A stretch of 64,000 nucleotides of DNA from Syngnathus acus (taxonomy: Eukaryota > Chordata > Actinopteri > Syngnathiformes > Syngnathidae), in NCBI RefSeq assembly GCF_901709675.1, contig NC_051095.1, forward strand, positions 7,467,956 through 7,531,955, in the 5' to 3' direction. The first letter of the stretch is position 1, and each line of letters begins with the position of its first letter. Positions 10,909 to 22,900 of this stretch are shown piece by piece. The notes beneath the pieces were generated by a model, which did not search any database, was not told the DNA's origin, and worked only from the letters and a program-made list of their open reading frames with translations. The position numbers and the translations under genes are program-made.

Positions 10909-13900
10909 GTGCGCTGCGTTGTTTATGTGCGCGTCTGTCACTCGGTTGCTCTGGCGCCCACAGCCACACAAGGGCGGGTGATGAATGAGCCTCCCGTTCT
11001 GCCGCCCAAGCGCAGTGAAAGCAAAATGGATGGCTGACATTAAGTCAACATGTGAGCGGCGCGTGCGTGCGCGCACACGCGTCTCCCTCGCCACAAGCAG
11101 AAATTCAACAGGCGACGTCCAATAACGGATCTAATTATTACGGCTGCAATTTAAATTGGCCTTCACCCACGCGACACCCCATCTATCGGCCCGCCATCCG
11201 TCCCAACGCAGTGATTGAAACGTTCATTTCGGAGATGAGGGGAAAGGAATAAAAAAAAAAAAAGGTTTAATGGAGCCACCTTCCGACTCTAATCACGGAT
11301 TTGATGAAAAGTCAGTCATCCCGAGGCGTTTGGCGATGACAGGGCGAAGGAGGCGTTCATTTGAGGTTAATGGGCTAGAAAGTGCTCTCAAGTCCACCAA
11401 AGGCTTCAGAAGCGCTTTATGAATGCTAATAATGGATCCATATCACCATTACTGATACTATAGGGGCAGAAGTGGCAAAAGTTATCCCATTTTTGTAAAA
11501 GTACAAATGATTTTATGTTGCAAATGTCTACTTTGACTTTGGAAAACCATTTCGGACATGTTTTGGACCAATCCAGCAAGGAACTCATAATGGATGCATG
11601 CACAACACTGTTTCATTTTCAGACGTATGATGTTTGGGTCCAACAGTGCCTATTTATTTTCTCGAGTGTGCTAATCTTCAGCTGAGCAGGGAAAGTCACT
11701 TTGATTACTTCACTGTCAACATGTTTCTTTGGTGATGTACCTTGAAACATTTCCAATGTCAAATATGAGCCAGGTTGGGAAGGTTACCCTCCTTTTTCAA
11801 GTCAACGTGATGATTTCCATCCCAATATTTTGCACTAATAAAAATGAAATCATGACACCCCCAGAGGCCTTGTTTGTTTCTACCTAGCAATCCCTGCTGT
11901 GCTTATTAACCAAATTCCCCCATCAACTTGACTACCTTGTGCATGTGCCCTTCCCTCGCTCCCTCCCTCTGCATGCCATAAAACAACATCACTTGAGTAA
12001 ACAACAATGAGGGGGTGGGTGCATGTCTAATTAGAAAAGATTCATATAAAGACGGTGACGCCGCGCATATGAATCCAAGGAAGCATCGTCTGACTCAATC
12101 GGTACCAGTCGCCCGTCAGTCATTATGTGCGCCTGGCGTCATCTAATGATCTTGACGCCTCCTTTTCATGTCGGACAAAGCCAAGAAAAAGTCCTCGGCC
12201 CTGACCGGCTGAGCTGGAGATAATAGCCCTGTGTTTGTGGATGCGCTTAAGCGCGGACAAAAGAACGCCGCTGCTGAACAAAGACGGAGAAAACGACTCG
12301 CTCAACAAAAGTCGAGGCTGCAGAAACAGTAAGCAGAGGCGTGCATGTGCCGATTAGCGCACGCGTGAAGCTTTCGAGTACAGTACTCACAAGTTGACAG
12401 AAGTACAACAAACGTACTCTTGTACTTCAGTGAGAATAAAGTCTGACTGAAATGTACTTATGCGTGAAAGCGCAAAATTAAAAACACTATATTACTGTCA
12501 ACGCTAAAGGCCATCTGAGAAACCATCGCTCAAGGGAAGTACAGATACTTCAGGAGTGACAAAAATGTGTCCGCCATATTGAACGTGCTACGTGAAGATC
12601 TATATATTGGGCAATACTAATACGAAGACCGCAATTTGATTTTTTTTTATCTTGTTGGATTATCACTTCTCTTTTAATATTTCATATTAATTCCTTCAAT
12701 TTATATTTGACATGTCTGCACTGCAGTAGGAGCCGCTTTCAATCCCAGCCGTCCGTCGCTGATGTGGACTCGTCTAAATGTTAGCGCACCGTACTTGCCG
12801 TGAGCTTCCCATGAAGATATTCACCAGAGACCGACTGGCGGTAATAGTTTAATTAAGTAGTTGAGCCGCTGATGATGACAACACACGCTACAATTATTAT
12901 GGCCTGGGGCTGACGATGGAAAAGCGTAACTGCGATGATGGGGAGGGAAAAAAAGGGAGCTGTGTTGCAAGCGTGGTAGAAGATGGCAAGCGTGTCAAGA
13001 AAGTCCGCTTCAAGCTTCATTCATGCACTTCTTGTCGCATTTATTGAAGTGGCAAAAGCAGCGATGGCCAAATGGCTAACTCGGCTCACCGCGCTCGAGC
13101 ATCTAATCATCCCGCAGCTCCAGCCGCTGGATAAATCCTCTCCGCATGACTGACCGGAGGGAACGGCGTGATCTCCGAGAGAAAAATGGCCTCGACCAAT
13201 CAGGGGAAGCGAAGTCTCGCACAATGGCGGCTTGACAAGGACAACAAGCTTTGGGCCACGCGTCTTGAAAAGGACCTTGGGGATGGCGCTAGCGCTCGGA
13301 TTTAACTTCAACCTCATAAAGATGTTCCTCGCCATTAAATGCGGCGGCAGCACTGTTGCGTAATTGCCGTGCCATGTGTTTGGGAGCCTCGCGGGCCAGG
13401 CTTTTGTTTCTGGCAATTACAGGGACAATTAGACATTTGCCATTACAATCGGAAACAGGGCCTATTCGATTGGACTTTTCCGGCAAATTCTTTGCAATCT
13501 TCTCTTGACATTTCCCTGGTGGACTTTAGTGTGAGAATGGAATATAAAGTAAGTCAAAGCACATTTTACAAGCACCATCTGTCTGTCTGTGATTTACAGG
13601 CAATTAGCAGTACATTTTGTTTCAGGCTGGTACAGATTTTTCAGGCAATTCATTCTTATGGGTTTTGAATTTTGGTGAGTCCGATTTGTGGTGCCACCTT
13701 GTGGCGTAACATGCCGGGTAAGGGCTTTTTTTGCTTTTGTGACAACTCAAAAGAACAAAAACAAGACTTTTAAAAGGGTGGCAAACGAATCAAATGTTTA
13801 CGGATGTAAAATTAAGAAATGGGTCATGAAGTGATTCATTGCATTGCTTGCGCTAAATGTCAGCTCCTTTTTTTACACGCGTTCGTTCATCATCTTTTCT

Positions 13901-16900
13901 CACACCACACTTTCTACTACGACACATAAAAATACTACATGATCTCCTTGATGCCTAATTTCTCCCCTTCATAATTTACGTGACGAGCTGAGATTCATCG
14001 TTTAATCTTTATTTTCTGCTCATAAATTGGAAATGACGTACTGGTGAGCGTCGATGGCAGAACGTCGCTGAATAGAAACGTCCAAGGCAGTCAATGAGTT
14101 CCCACGTAGGAGAGAGAATATAGAATAATTCAAGGATTGCGTTGCTTCCCAGGTGTGTTGAAATAGCAGTTGCTCGGCGGGTTATAAGTTTGTACAACAT
14201 CCATGCTAATTTCCAATCCTCCTGTCTGTGGTGTTTTGCATGACATGCTAGCAAGCGAGCAGACTTGTTATTATGTGATTTGTTTGAATTTTTTTGTGTA
14301 TGGACCCATAAAAAAAAGTACAGCTTAAAAATTGGCACTATAGTTGGGGTTGACTGTACTTGATTGGACCATCGGGCAAATTCTCTGCAGTCTTTTCTTG
14401 ACACTTCCTCGGGTGTTAATGTGATTGGCCTTTCAGCTTCAGGAAGCCTTTTTAACAAGACGACGCACTCAAGTGGCGCAGCGCTTGGACAAGTGGGGGG
14501 CTGGGGGGGGGGGGGGGGATGTGACCCGAGAGGAACCGCTGAGGTGGGGCCAAGTTGCCGGCGAGTGTAAACATTTGAACAATTAACGGCCGTTTGTTTA
14601 AGCAAGCTGAACTGCGGGGCTGTGGCGAGGAAGGGGGGGGGGGGGGGTGTCGCTCGTCAACGCGCTAGGGTATGTTTATGCATGAAGGCCGCCGCCTCAT
14701 TTCGAGCTGACAGGACTATCCGTTGAAGAATGGATGCAAGTGTATATTATTAAGCTGGCGGGGAGAGCTGACGAAGGGGAAACGTTCACCTCGCGCGCTC
14801 GCAGGTGTGTTGGCATGGCAGCCAAGTGAGCGGCAACAGAAATTGTCTGAGAGATGGCTGGAGATGGCAAGGAGACAGCAGAGAATAGGTCAGGGGATGT
14901 ATTGTGCTTATGGAAGCATGACAAACACGGAGATAAAGGGCACGCGCGTGGAGAAGAGCCTCCGGGCGGGATTAATTACCCCTGGCAGACGGGGACGAGG
15001 GAATAATTGCCCTGTGTAAGCGACATGGAGCGTTAGGGAGGCTGCCACCTTAAAGGACTCCAGATCTTGGTGGGAGGCCAGGGTCATTAAACCCCTCTGA
15101 GGGAAACACTCATTCATTACCTTCATTAACTTGTACATTTAATCTGCCTCGCACTCTGAATTTTATCCTGTGGTGAGGGGTCATGGACAGCAAGGCTGGC
15201 CTAAATAATATTACCAGCACTGACTTTTACTTCCAGAAATTGATGCTATTGGTCTGTTGCCACGTAGCTTTTTATTCTTTTTTTTTTTTTAAAACACATA
15301 GTATTAATCTTTTGAAAATTGCTGTTGAAGATAGCTTGAGAGCCTACCTGACTCAAACTATCATAGAAATGGAACTATTTTCTGTTCCACATTTGTCCTC
15401 ACAGGACCAGAATGCTGGCACTTGATGACGTCAGCACTTTCTGTCCTCTGATTTGTTGGTCAGAGCGACGTTCAGCAAACAAAACATCGGTAGCAACACA
15501 AACACAATACATTTAATAATAAGCACCCCTGCTGCTGAAGATGTTTTCTATTATTCTTTTATATCAATTGATAAAAACTGATTGTGAACTGAGGCGGCTC
15601 GGTGGCGCACTGGGTAGCACGTCCGCCTCACAGTTAGGAGGGTGCGGGTTCAATTCCACCTCCGGCCCTCCCTGTGCGGAGTTTGCATGTTCTCCCTGGG
15701 CCCGCGTGGGTTTTCTCCGGGCACTCTGGTTTCCTCCCACATCCCAAAAACATGTTTGGTAGGCCGATTGAAGACTCCAAATTGTCCCTAGGTGCGAGTG
15801 CAAATGGTTGTTTGTCTCTGTGTGCCCTGCGATTGGCTGGCAACTGGTTCAGGGTGTCCCCCGCCTACTGCCCGATGACGGCTGGGATAGGCTCCAGCAC
15901 GCCCGCGACCCCCGTGGGGACTAAGCGGTTCGGAAAATGGATGGATGGATGATTGTGAACTGCTCCAAATGATGCGTGATTATTAAATAGCATCTTTTTG
16001 CATGGTATAATTGGGGCATGATGTTGGTGCGTTTAAGAGATGTCTAAAGTCCATGCTGAATGCCCAGGTAGCAAATGCGCCACTGGTTTATTGCAATCAG
16101 ACGTTGCCAGAGCGTCATCCCGCTGATTAGCTTTCATGCTATGCGCGTACTGCCAACTGGAAAGGAACAACAGACGGCGGCGCACGAAGCACAAAAATAA
16201 ATCCAGTTCACTCTGGACATGCCTTTTTACCCAATTTTCCACCCTGGAATTGGCAGCTCTGTATCCAAAAACAGTCTCACCGGCAGGCTGCACTCAAGTG
16301 TGATGAAGCTGGTGAACAGGTAAGCAGATGGAGAGCAAACCCTGTGACTAATTTTTCAAGCCGCCCAAAAAAACAAAAAAATAAAGACTGAACACGGTTG
16401 GTTATTTACGTAGGAAACAAAGTTACATAAAAGCCAACCCTAGTAGGTTGAAGCGTCTCGGCCAAGAAGACGCAGAAGAATGTTCTGTTTGGCATTTGTT
16501 TTTTCAAAATGGATGGCATGGTGCACCTAAATATTTCATTTTCGACTCCATTAGGTCTCCCACACAGTGTTGTGCTTCTGGCCAACTCACATGATTAATC
16601 ATGTGCTCAGGCTGTAGTGCCAAGCAGCCTGAACGACTGTTAGCTGAAGTTCAACGGAAAAAAACACCACTAAAAAGCCAAACCACAAGTTTTGGCTTCC
16701 TTGCATCATACAAAAATATTATGGAAAAATAAAATACATTTTAATGGAACCAATATGGTGGTGCAGTGAGAAATGAGATTAATTTGTTCAGTGACCACAT
16801 TCCCAAACTCAAAACACTTAAATGATTTTTCCTCATTTGAATGAATAATAACGCCAGAAATCTGTTCCAGCCTCTCCCAAAACAATACCAATGTTTTTTA

Positions 16901-19900
16901 AGTAAGAAAAATCTCACTCATATTCTAATATATAATACTGTCAATTATAAAAACCTGATAGGAATGAGAACAAAAAAGTTGACGATGAAATAGTTTGTAC
17001 ATTGTGGCTCCTTCTGGTGTGTGCACACAAACCAAAAAATGCTAATGAATGTCTTAGTCAATTGTCACAAAGAATAAGGAATACATGCCCGTGAGTGTTG
17101 TTATATTGTCAGTCTACATGTGCTGCTCCACTGTTTTGCGCTCAAGCATTTGTTGCGTTAAAATGTTGTATAACCGCTCCTATGAATGTTAGCCGCTAAC
17201 ATACCAACGGGATTTTCCTTTATATGATAGCATTCAGCTAGAAGGCTGTTGTCAAGGCAATGCAGTATGGTTGTTTTAAATTTACATGTAAAACTATGTT
17301 TAAAGTCTTATAATATCAAAAGATATGCTAGACGTTAGCCCATCTACTTTCCTATTATATGTTAGCTTTCAGCTAGCGCACTTTGAGGCAAAGTTATGTG
17401 TTGTCCACGACATATAATTATTCCTGCCCATTATCCCACTCGCTGCCTTGCTTGACGGAGACCAAGTTTGAAGGCGTGACCTTCAACCACACCCACGGGG
17501 GGGCGGAAAATGGGGAATCGGCATCAATACACAGAAGCGGAGAAACAAAAGACGCTCACAATCACAAATGTGAGGAATGGAAGGGGCGCGTCTGCAAGCC
17601 AGCGGCGAAGATTGTTGCTGAATGTGACAAGAAGGATGAGTCACTGTCCCCTTTTCACACCGGCCTGATTAAAGGTCACTCTGAAAGCAAGCCCAGCACA
17701 CTTAAAGTGTTGTGCTGTTACTCTTAAGTGCAAAGTGCCTGCAGATGAGACCATGGGGCCCTGCGGACACAGCAAAGCTATGAAATCCAAGAGGGAGACC
17801 CATCAACAAGAGGGCAAAGACCAGAGGGAGTTAGTTTTGGGAGCAAAGGGTTTAGGGGGGACATTGTGACTGTTTGATGGAGAGACATTAATATGATTCC
17901 TGAGAACTTCCCAGGCAGCCAAACTGCTTCAGGCGGAAACATTCTGAGCTGGAGTGTGATGCTAGCAGCACAACAGCGCGCGCACACACACACGGCGGCG
18001 TGCTAAGTGGCGCTCCAGTCTCAATTTTTAAGCAATCTTTTATGGGTCTAGTCAGGATTTAAAGTGGCACACAAGTCAAAGCTACTGTGGAAGCGTGCAA
18101 CGGGCAGGCTGCAGCGGTACAAACCAAGAAGACAGCTTGTAGTGAGTGAGAGGAGCCACTCTAATTAAACTTGTATCATCTGCCTGCTGCTCCAAATGAG
18201 TCTACGAGCATCTTTCGCTCCACTTCCTCGCCCGCCCCATTGGAAGATGCTCCTTGACAATGCAACTAATCTACACAAAAGAAAGGGAGGGGGGGAGGAG
18301 AATGCTAACGACTGAAAATGTACGGCGCCTGAAACACGAGGAGAAAAAAAAATTCAATTGTGGCTACAATATAGATTAAAACGTGCACAAAATGCCAATT
18401 TGGGGCCATGAAATACTCATTTGCGGACACAGAGTAGCCTAAGGTGCACTTGAAAATCGACTGAATCTCACAAGTCACGCTTTCTTCCACTACGAGTCAT
18501 TCAAACTCGTGCTTGAACCTCTTCAACTGAACGGCTGATTTTCAGTTAACCCGACCTGTGTTTTTTTTTCTTTTCTGATAAGAGTCTATAATTTCATTCC
18601 ACTTGCTCAAGATGACCTGAAAACGGCTGGCAGTGAATAAATCAAAAGCAACTAGCGCTTGGCTTAAGATGTGTAAATGTGATTCTAATGTCAGTGCCTG
18701 GCCATGCATGGACCCCATCACATCATTACAATAAACACTCCAACAGCTTTCCCACACGCCCCCTCCGTGTCAACATCCCACAGCTGAGCTCTGAGCGGGA
18801 GGGGGAAGCTCGGGTGGGAGGTCCTCCGTGGAGCACGTAACCCGCTTACAAATGAACATCGTGCCGGGGCCAAACTCACACGCTCTGCATGCCACTTTCT
18901 TTCAGGCACCCCCCCACCCCTTTTTTCTTTTTTTTTGTGGGAGGCGTTGCGCATCACCGCCGAGCCAGCCGCGGCTGCGCTCCCTTTCTCCATTCCTTCC
19001 TTCTTTCTGCTCCACTTTGACGCACATCGCTCGGCGGCTGTGCGCGGCATCGCTGCCCAACTTGGCCAAGCGACACTGCGGCGTGGTGATCGGATCAGTC
19101 TCCTACTGGATCCCCCACAAAGCCATCTGCCATGCCGGATCTGCATCGGGGGAGCTGCTCCTCTTCCTCTTCTTGTTGTTATAATAAACTCCGCTCGCTT
19201 GTGGCACAACCTCACCGCCAGGCTCGACAGGCAGCCCGGACCGTGAGCCTCCATCAGCGGGCTTATCAGCGGCAATAAAAAAGAGGAAAAGGCAGTTTAT
19301 TGGTCACAGACAGCGCCTCTGCTCTCCGGACGGGCCGCCGCCGCCGTGCGCTGCTGTAAATCAAGCCCGGAGCATTGGAGGGAGCACCCGGGTGCAAAGA
19401 CGAATGGTTCGGGTAACTCAATCTTTTTCCACTTTACTACCAGCCGCGCACGCCCGTGTTCTGCTAATAGCTTGGTTGCTTATGAAACAGTTGTCATTAG
19501 TAGATTGTTCAATTGGTGATCATGATTTGAAGGATGGGGAAACAGAAAAAAGAAATTGCGAGCGCTACAAACACCTCCCCGAGGGACGCTACCTGCGAAG
19601 TCAACAGATGTTTTGTACTCGTGTGCAGCAGGCTGATGAGAAAATGTCTCAAAGATTATCCTCTTGCTTGTGCCACAAAATACTTTGCCATCATGACACA
19701 CATTGTCCTGGATATTGAAAAACTATTTGGCAGTCTGTATGTGATACCCATCATTTGATTATGCTGGTTTTATGCTATAAGCATCACTGACCTCAAACGC
19801 CCCTATAGTGAACCTCTGCAAAGGTAGTAGCAAAGTACTAATTTGATCAAAATAAAGCTCCTCAATTCACTTAACCATAATTTCTTGACACCAGGGTGCC

Positions 19901-22900
19901 ACAACATGGCACAAAATTAATACTTGACTTGAAACTACTCAACTGACTGGAGCATCCCAGAGCACCAAGTTGTCACATGATTTCCCCTAAACACTACTTT
20001 TGTAAATTGGATGATGCCTCAAAAGTAATACTATTGTCAAAATGTAATTCCTCCACTCACTTCAACACAGTTCCTTGGTACCGTAATGCCACAAGACTGT
20101 GCCAAAGCAAACTTTTGTCCAAACGAAGCTCCTCAATCCATTTTAACATTTTTCCACAACATAAAATGCCACAGAAGCAGCGCTTTTACCAAAATGAAAC
20201 TCATTCTTGGCCACAAAGCCGCTACGGGGTACAACATTTTTTGACAAAAAAACAACAACAAAAAAACTGGTCAAGCCATTAAACTGTTGGCCAACGCCGG
20301 CGATTGTTGTGACCTTGAACCAATACTAACAAAAAATCAACTCGCTACGTTCGCAGACGGACACACCTTCACTAAAATAAAGGCAAATGAAACATGAATA
20401 GCCCAGATTTCTCAAATTTAACCACACAAGTGTGGTGTAAGCATAAGTCACGAAATGATTAAATCAGATTGCAACAATAATGCAAAAACAATCTGTGGCT
20501 TAATCATTTCAACTTTTCATGCTATTACGAATCAGCGCCATAAAAAACAATAACAAAATTGCTGAATGGAACCAGAAATGTAGTAAAATGCAGGGAAATG
20601 TCTTTTTTGTGGCGCTAAGAGAAAAGATCAACATGAGCCCAATAAAGAGCCGTCATCACACACCTGCCTACACGCCATTACTCATGCTTAAAGCGAAATT
20701 GGTTGCCTCACCTTGTCAACGGCGCTGTCACCAAGCAGACAAGAAGGAGGGAGTGCTCGTGATGAATTGGCCGGTGATTGATGAGCGCGGCGGACAGGTG
20801 GGTTATGGGCGCGCCGCCCCGCTCACAACAAAATAAAATGCACAGCGTTGTGGCGCCACCGCAACACAAACAGTCAAGTGGGAGATTTCCCCTCCACGTT
20901 ATTGGTGGAATAGCTAAAGAGGTGGCGCGACAACAGAAAACATCAAACCTCCGCCTGCCATCTTGCAGAAGATCTGGTTTGCTCGCCCACAGGGCGACAT
21001 TTCAAATTCATCCAATTTGAGGCTGCTGATAATCAACTTTAAGAGGGGGATGAAACAAAAGGGCTCTGAGACAATCAGATATGAGGAAAGCGCCAACGTG
21101 ATCAGCGCCTGTCCACACCGGGAGCAGATTAAGTGCTTCTTCTGGCTTTGATTCACACAACTCCCCCCCAAAAATCTGTGATATATTCCAACGCCGCCTG
21201 TGATGAATATATTCGCATTCATCCGCTCCAAGCTGAAGAGGCGCCTTCATTTAAGAGCGTGGAAGTCACTTTCTATCTGTGTTGGTGTCTTCTTAGCCCA
21301 CCCCCCTCTCCCGTGGAGATTATTTATGAACTATTAACATTATGCAGTAACACTTTATTAGGCAGAAAGCCAAGAGGCCTATTAATCTTTTACTTGGAGT
21401 CATATGCTAATTTTCATCCTCGTACGCAGAGGATCTCCAAGCTCCTTTTTTAACTCGGCAGAGTTTCTCGGTTATCTTCAATGTGTCAGATGGCGCAGAG
21501 GAGACACTAAAGGCCCTTTTTACTATTTCGGGGAGGAGGGTGGGAGGAAAAATACTAATGCAGTGAAACTCCACCCTATTGTAGTTGACCTTTAATGCCC
21601 TCAGCATAGTAAGCCCAAAAATCTTGATTGGGACATCATTAAGTAATAGATTCCCCATTCTCTGTTAGAGTGCAAGGTGTCTAAACTTGTCCGACTTTCA
21701 ATGTGTTGACACGTCTCTCCCTTATATTAGACGTGACAAGTTGAAATTCACAACCACCTTCTGCTTCAAACCTGTGCGGATCTCAAATTCATAGCAGTGT
21801 AACGCCGCCATCTACAGGGATCTGTCGTCATTACAGTAGTTTATAAAGCTGGATTTTTTCAGAAAAGCCGGTCGGGTAAAAACCTTCGCCCAACAACCCG
21901 TTGAAAAATATACCTAGAAACATATATACCATCCAATAACAAAGAGGAATTCACTATTTTATTGGTGATTTTGTGAATAACTAGTGCTTCGGTGCCATTG
22001 GAGTGATTTGAGGAGCTTCATTTAGGCAAGTGTTCATTTGCTGCCCTCTTGTGGCATCTATTGGCAATTACAATTCCGTGTAAACCTTTTTTGAGGAGGG
22101 AACCATTTACTCACAGATTGCAGTCAGAATCTTTGTGGCGTTTGATGTACTTTTAAAAAAGTGTGCTTAAATAATCATTTGAAGATTTTTGTCCCTATTG
22201 CAGTGCATGTTAGCTTGCCGCATCACGTGACACCGTCCCCATTCGCAGCTAACTAACTATTATAATCACATCGATCAGCGTGAAGGGTTACACCCTCGGG
22301 GACAGCTATGATAAAGACGCGTGGGACATATTTCACTAAATCCAATGATCGTTGCGCATTCCGCAATCAATAGTGAGGTTTATTCCGCGCCTGACTTACG
22401 AGTCACGGCGTGTTCGCTAAGAACAGAAAAGTAATTTGACGCTGTTCGTTTGGAACGAGGAGGACTTTAACAGTGTTGGCAAAAAGTAATCACAATCTGT
22501 ACAGACACTTGGAAAAAGGAAGTTGTCAGAAAAACAAATATTCAAGTAAAGAGCAAATACAAGGACAGTAACGATAGATTTTGACTTGGTTCCTACCCAC
22601 CTTTGGCAAAATCTGAGAAGAAACGAGCGAGCTAACAGAATCAACGACGCAGACGGAGCCGAGTGAATCAATTATGAATACACCGAGAGCGAATTGCGAG
22701 TGAAAGTGACTGGTCGGAATGTCCCAGAGAGGAAGCAACGAAAGGAAGGGCATTTGTGAAAATTAACCGACTTCACAGCAGGAAACTCTGGCCAAAGATA
22801 AAAAGCGCTCACTGAGCCAAGACAACATTGCTAGCCATAGCAACAAGCAGATGAGACCATCTTTTGTGGGCGAAGCAAAAACAATGGCCTTCAGATAGCA

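Larger units (their letters stand above)
10229..18750 (-). other. mrpl11: mrpl11 intron 1, distal part: non-coding, CNE-like blocks
   Basis: No coding exon was recognised. It contains the dinucleotide tract near 10.88 kb, G homopolymers at 14503-14518 and 14633-14647, and one intact SINE at 15592-15949. Several blocks with mixed composition and homeobox-type TAATTA/ATTAAT words (about 11.1-11.25, 12.83-12.9, 14.95-15.15 kb) look like conserved non-coding elements, but conservation cannot be tested here. Confidence 0.45.

Noticed and set aside
10778-11094. Open frames of alternating Val-Cys or Thr-His
   Set aside because: Translation of the (GT)n microsatellite.
15601-15670. Possible functional tRNA gene
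   Set aside because: The A and B boxes belong to the head of a SINE. The flanking body, tail and target duplication show it is a retroposon, not a tRNA gene.
18718-19275. 185-codon open frame on the minus strand and overlapping plus-strand frames
   Set aside because: They lie in the CpG-rich island, overlap in several frames at once, and show low-complexity Arg/Ala/Pro content with no family resemblance.
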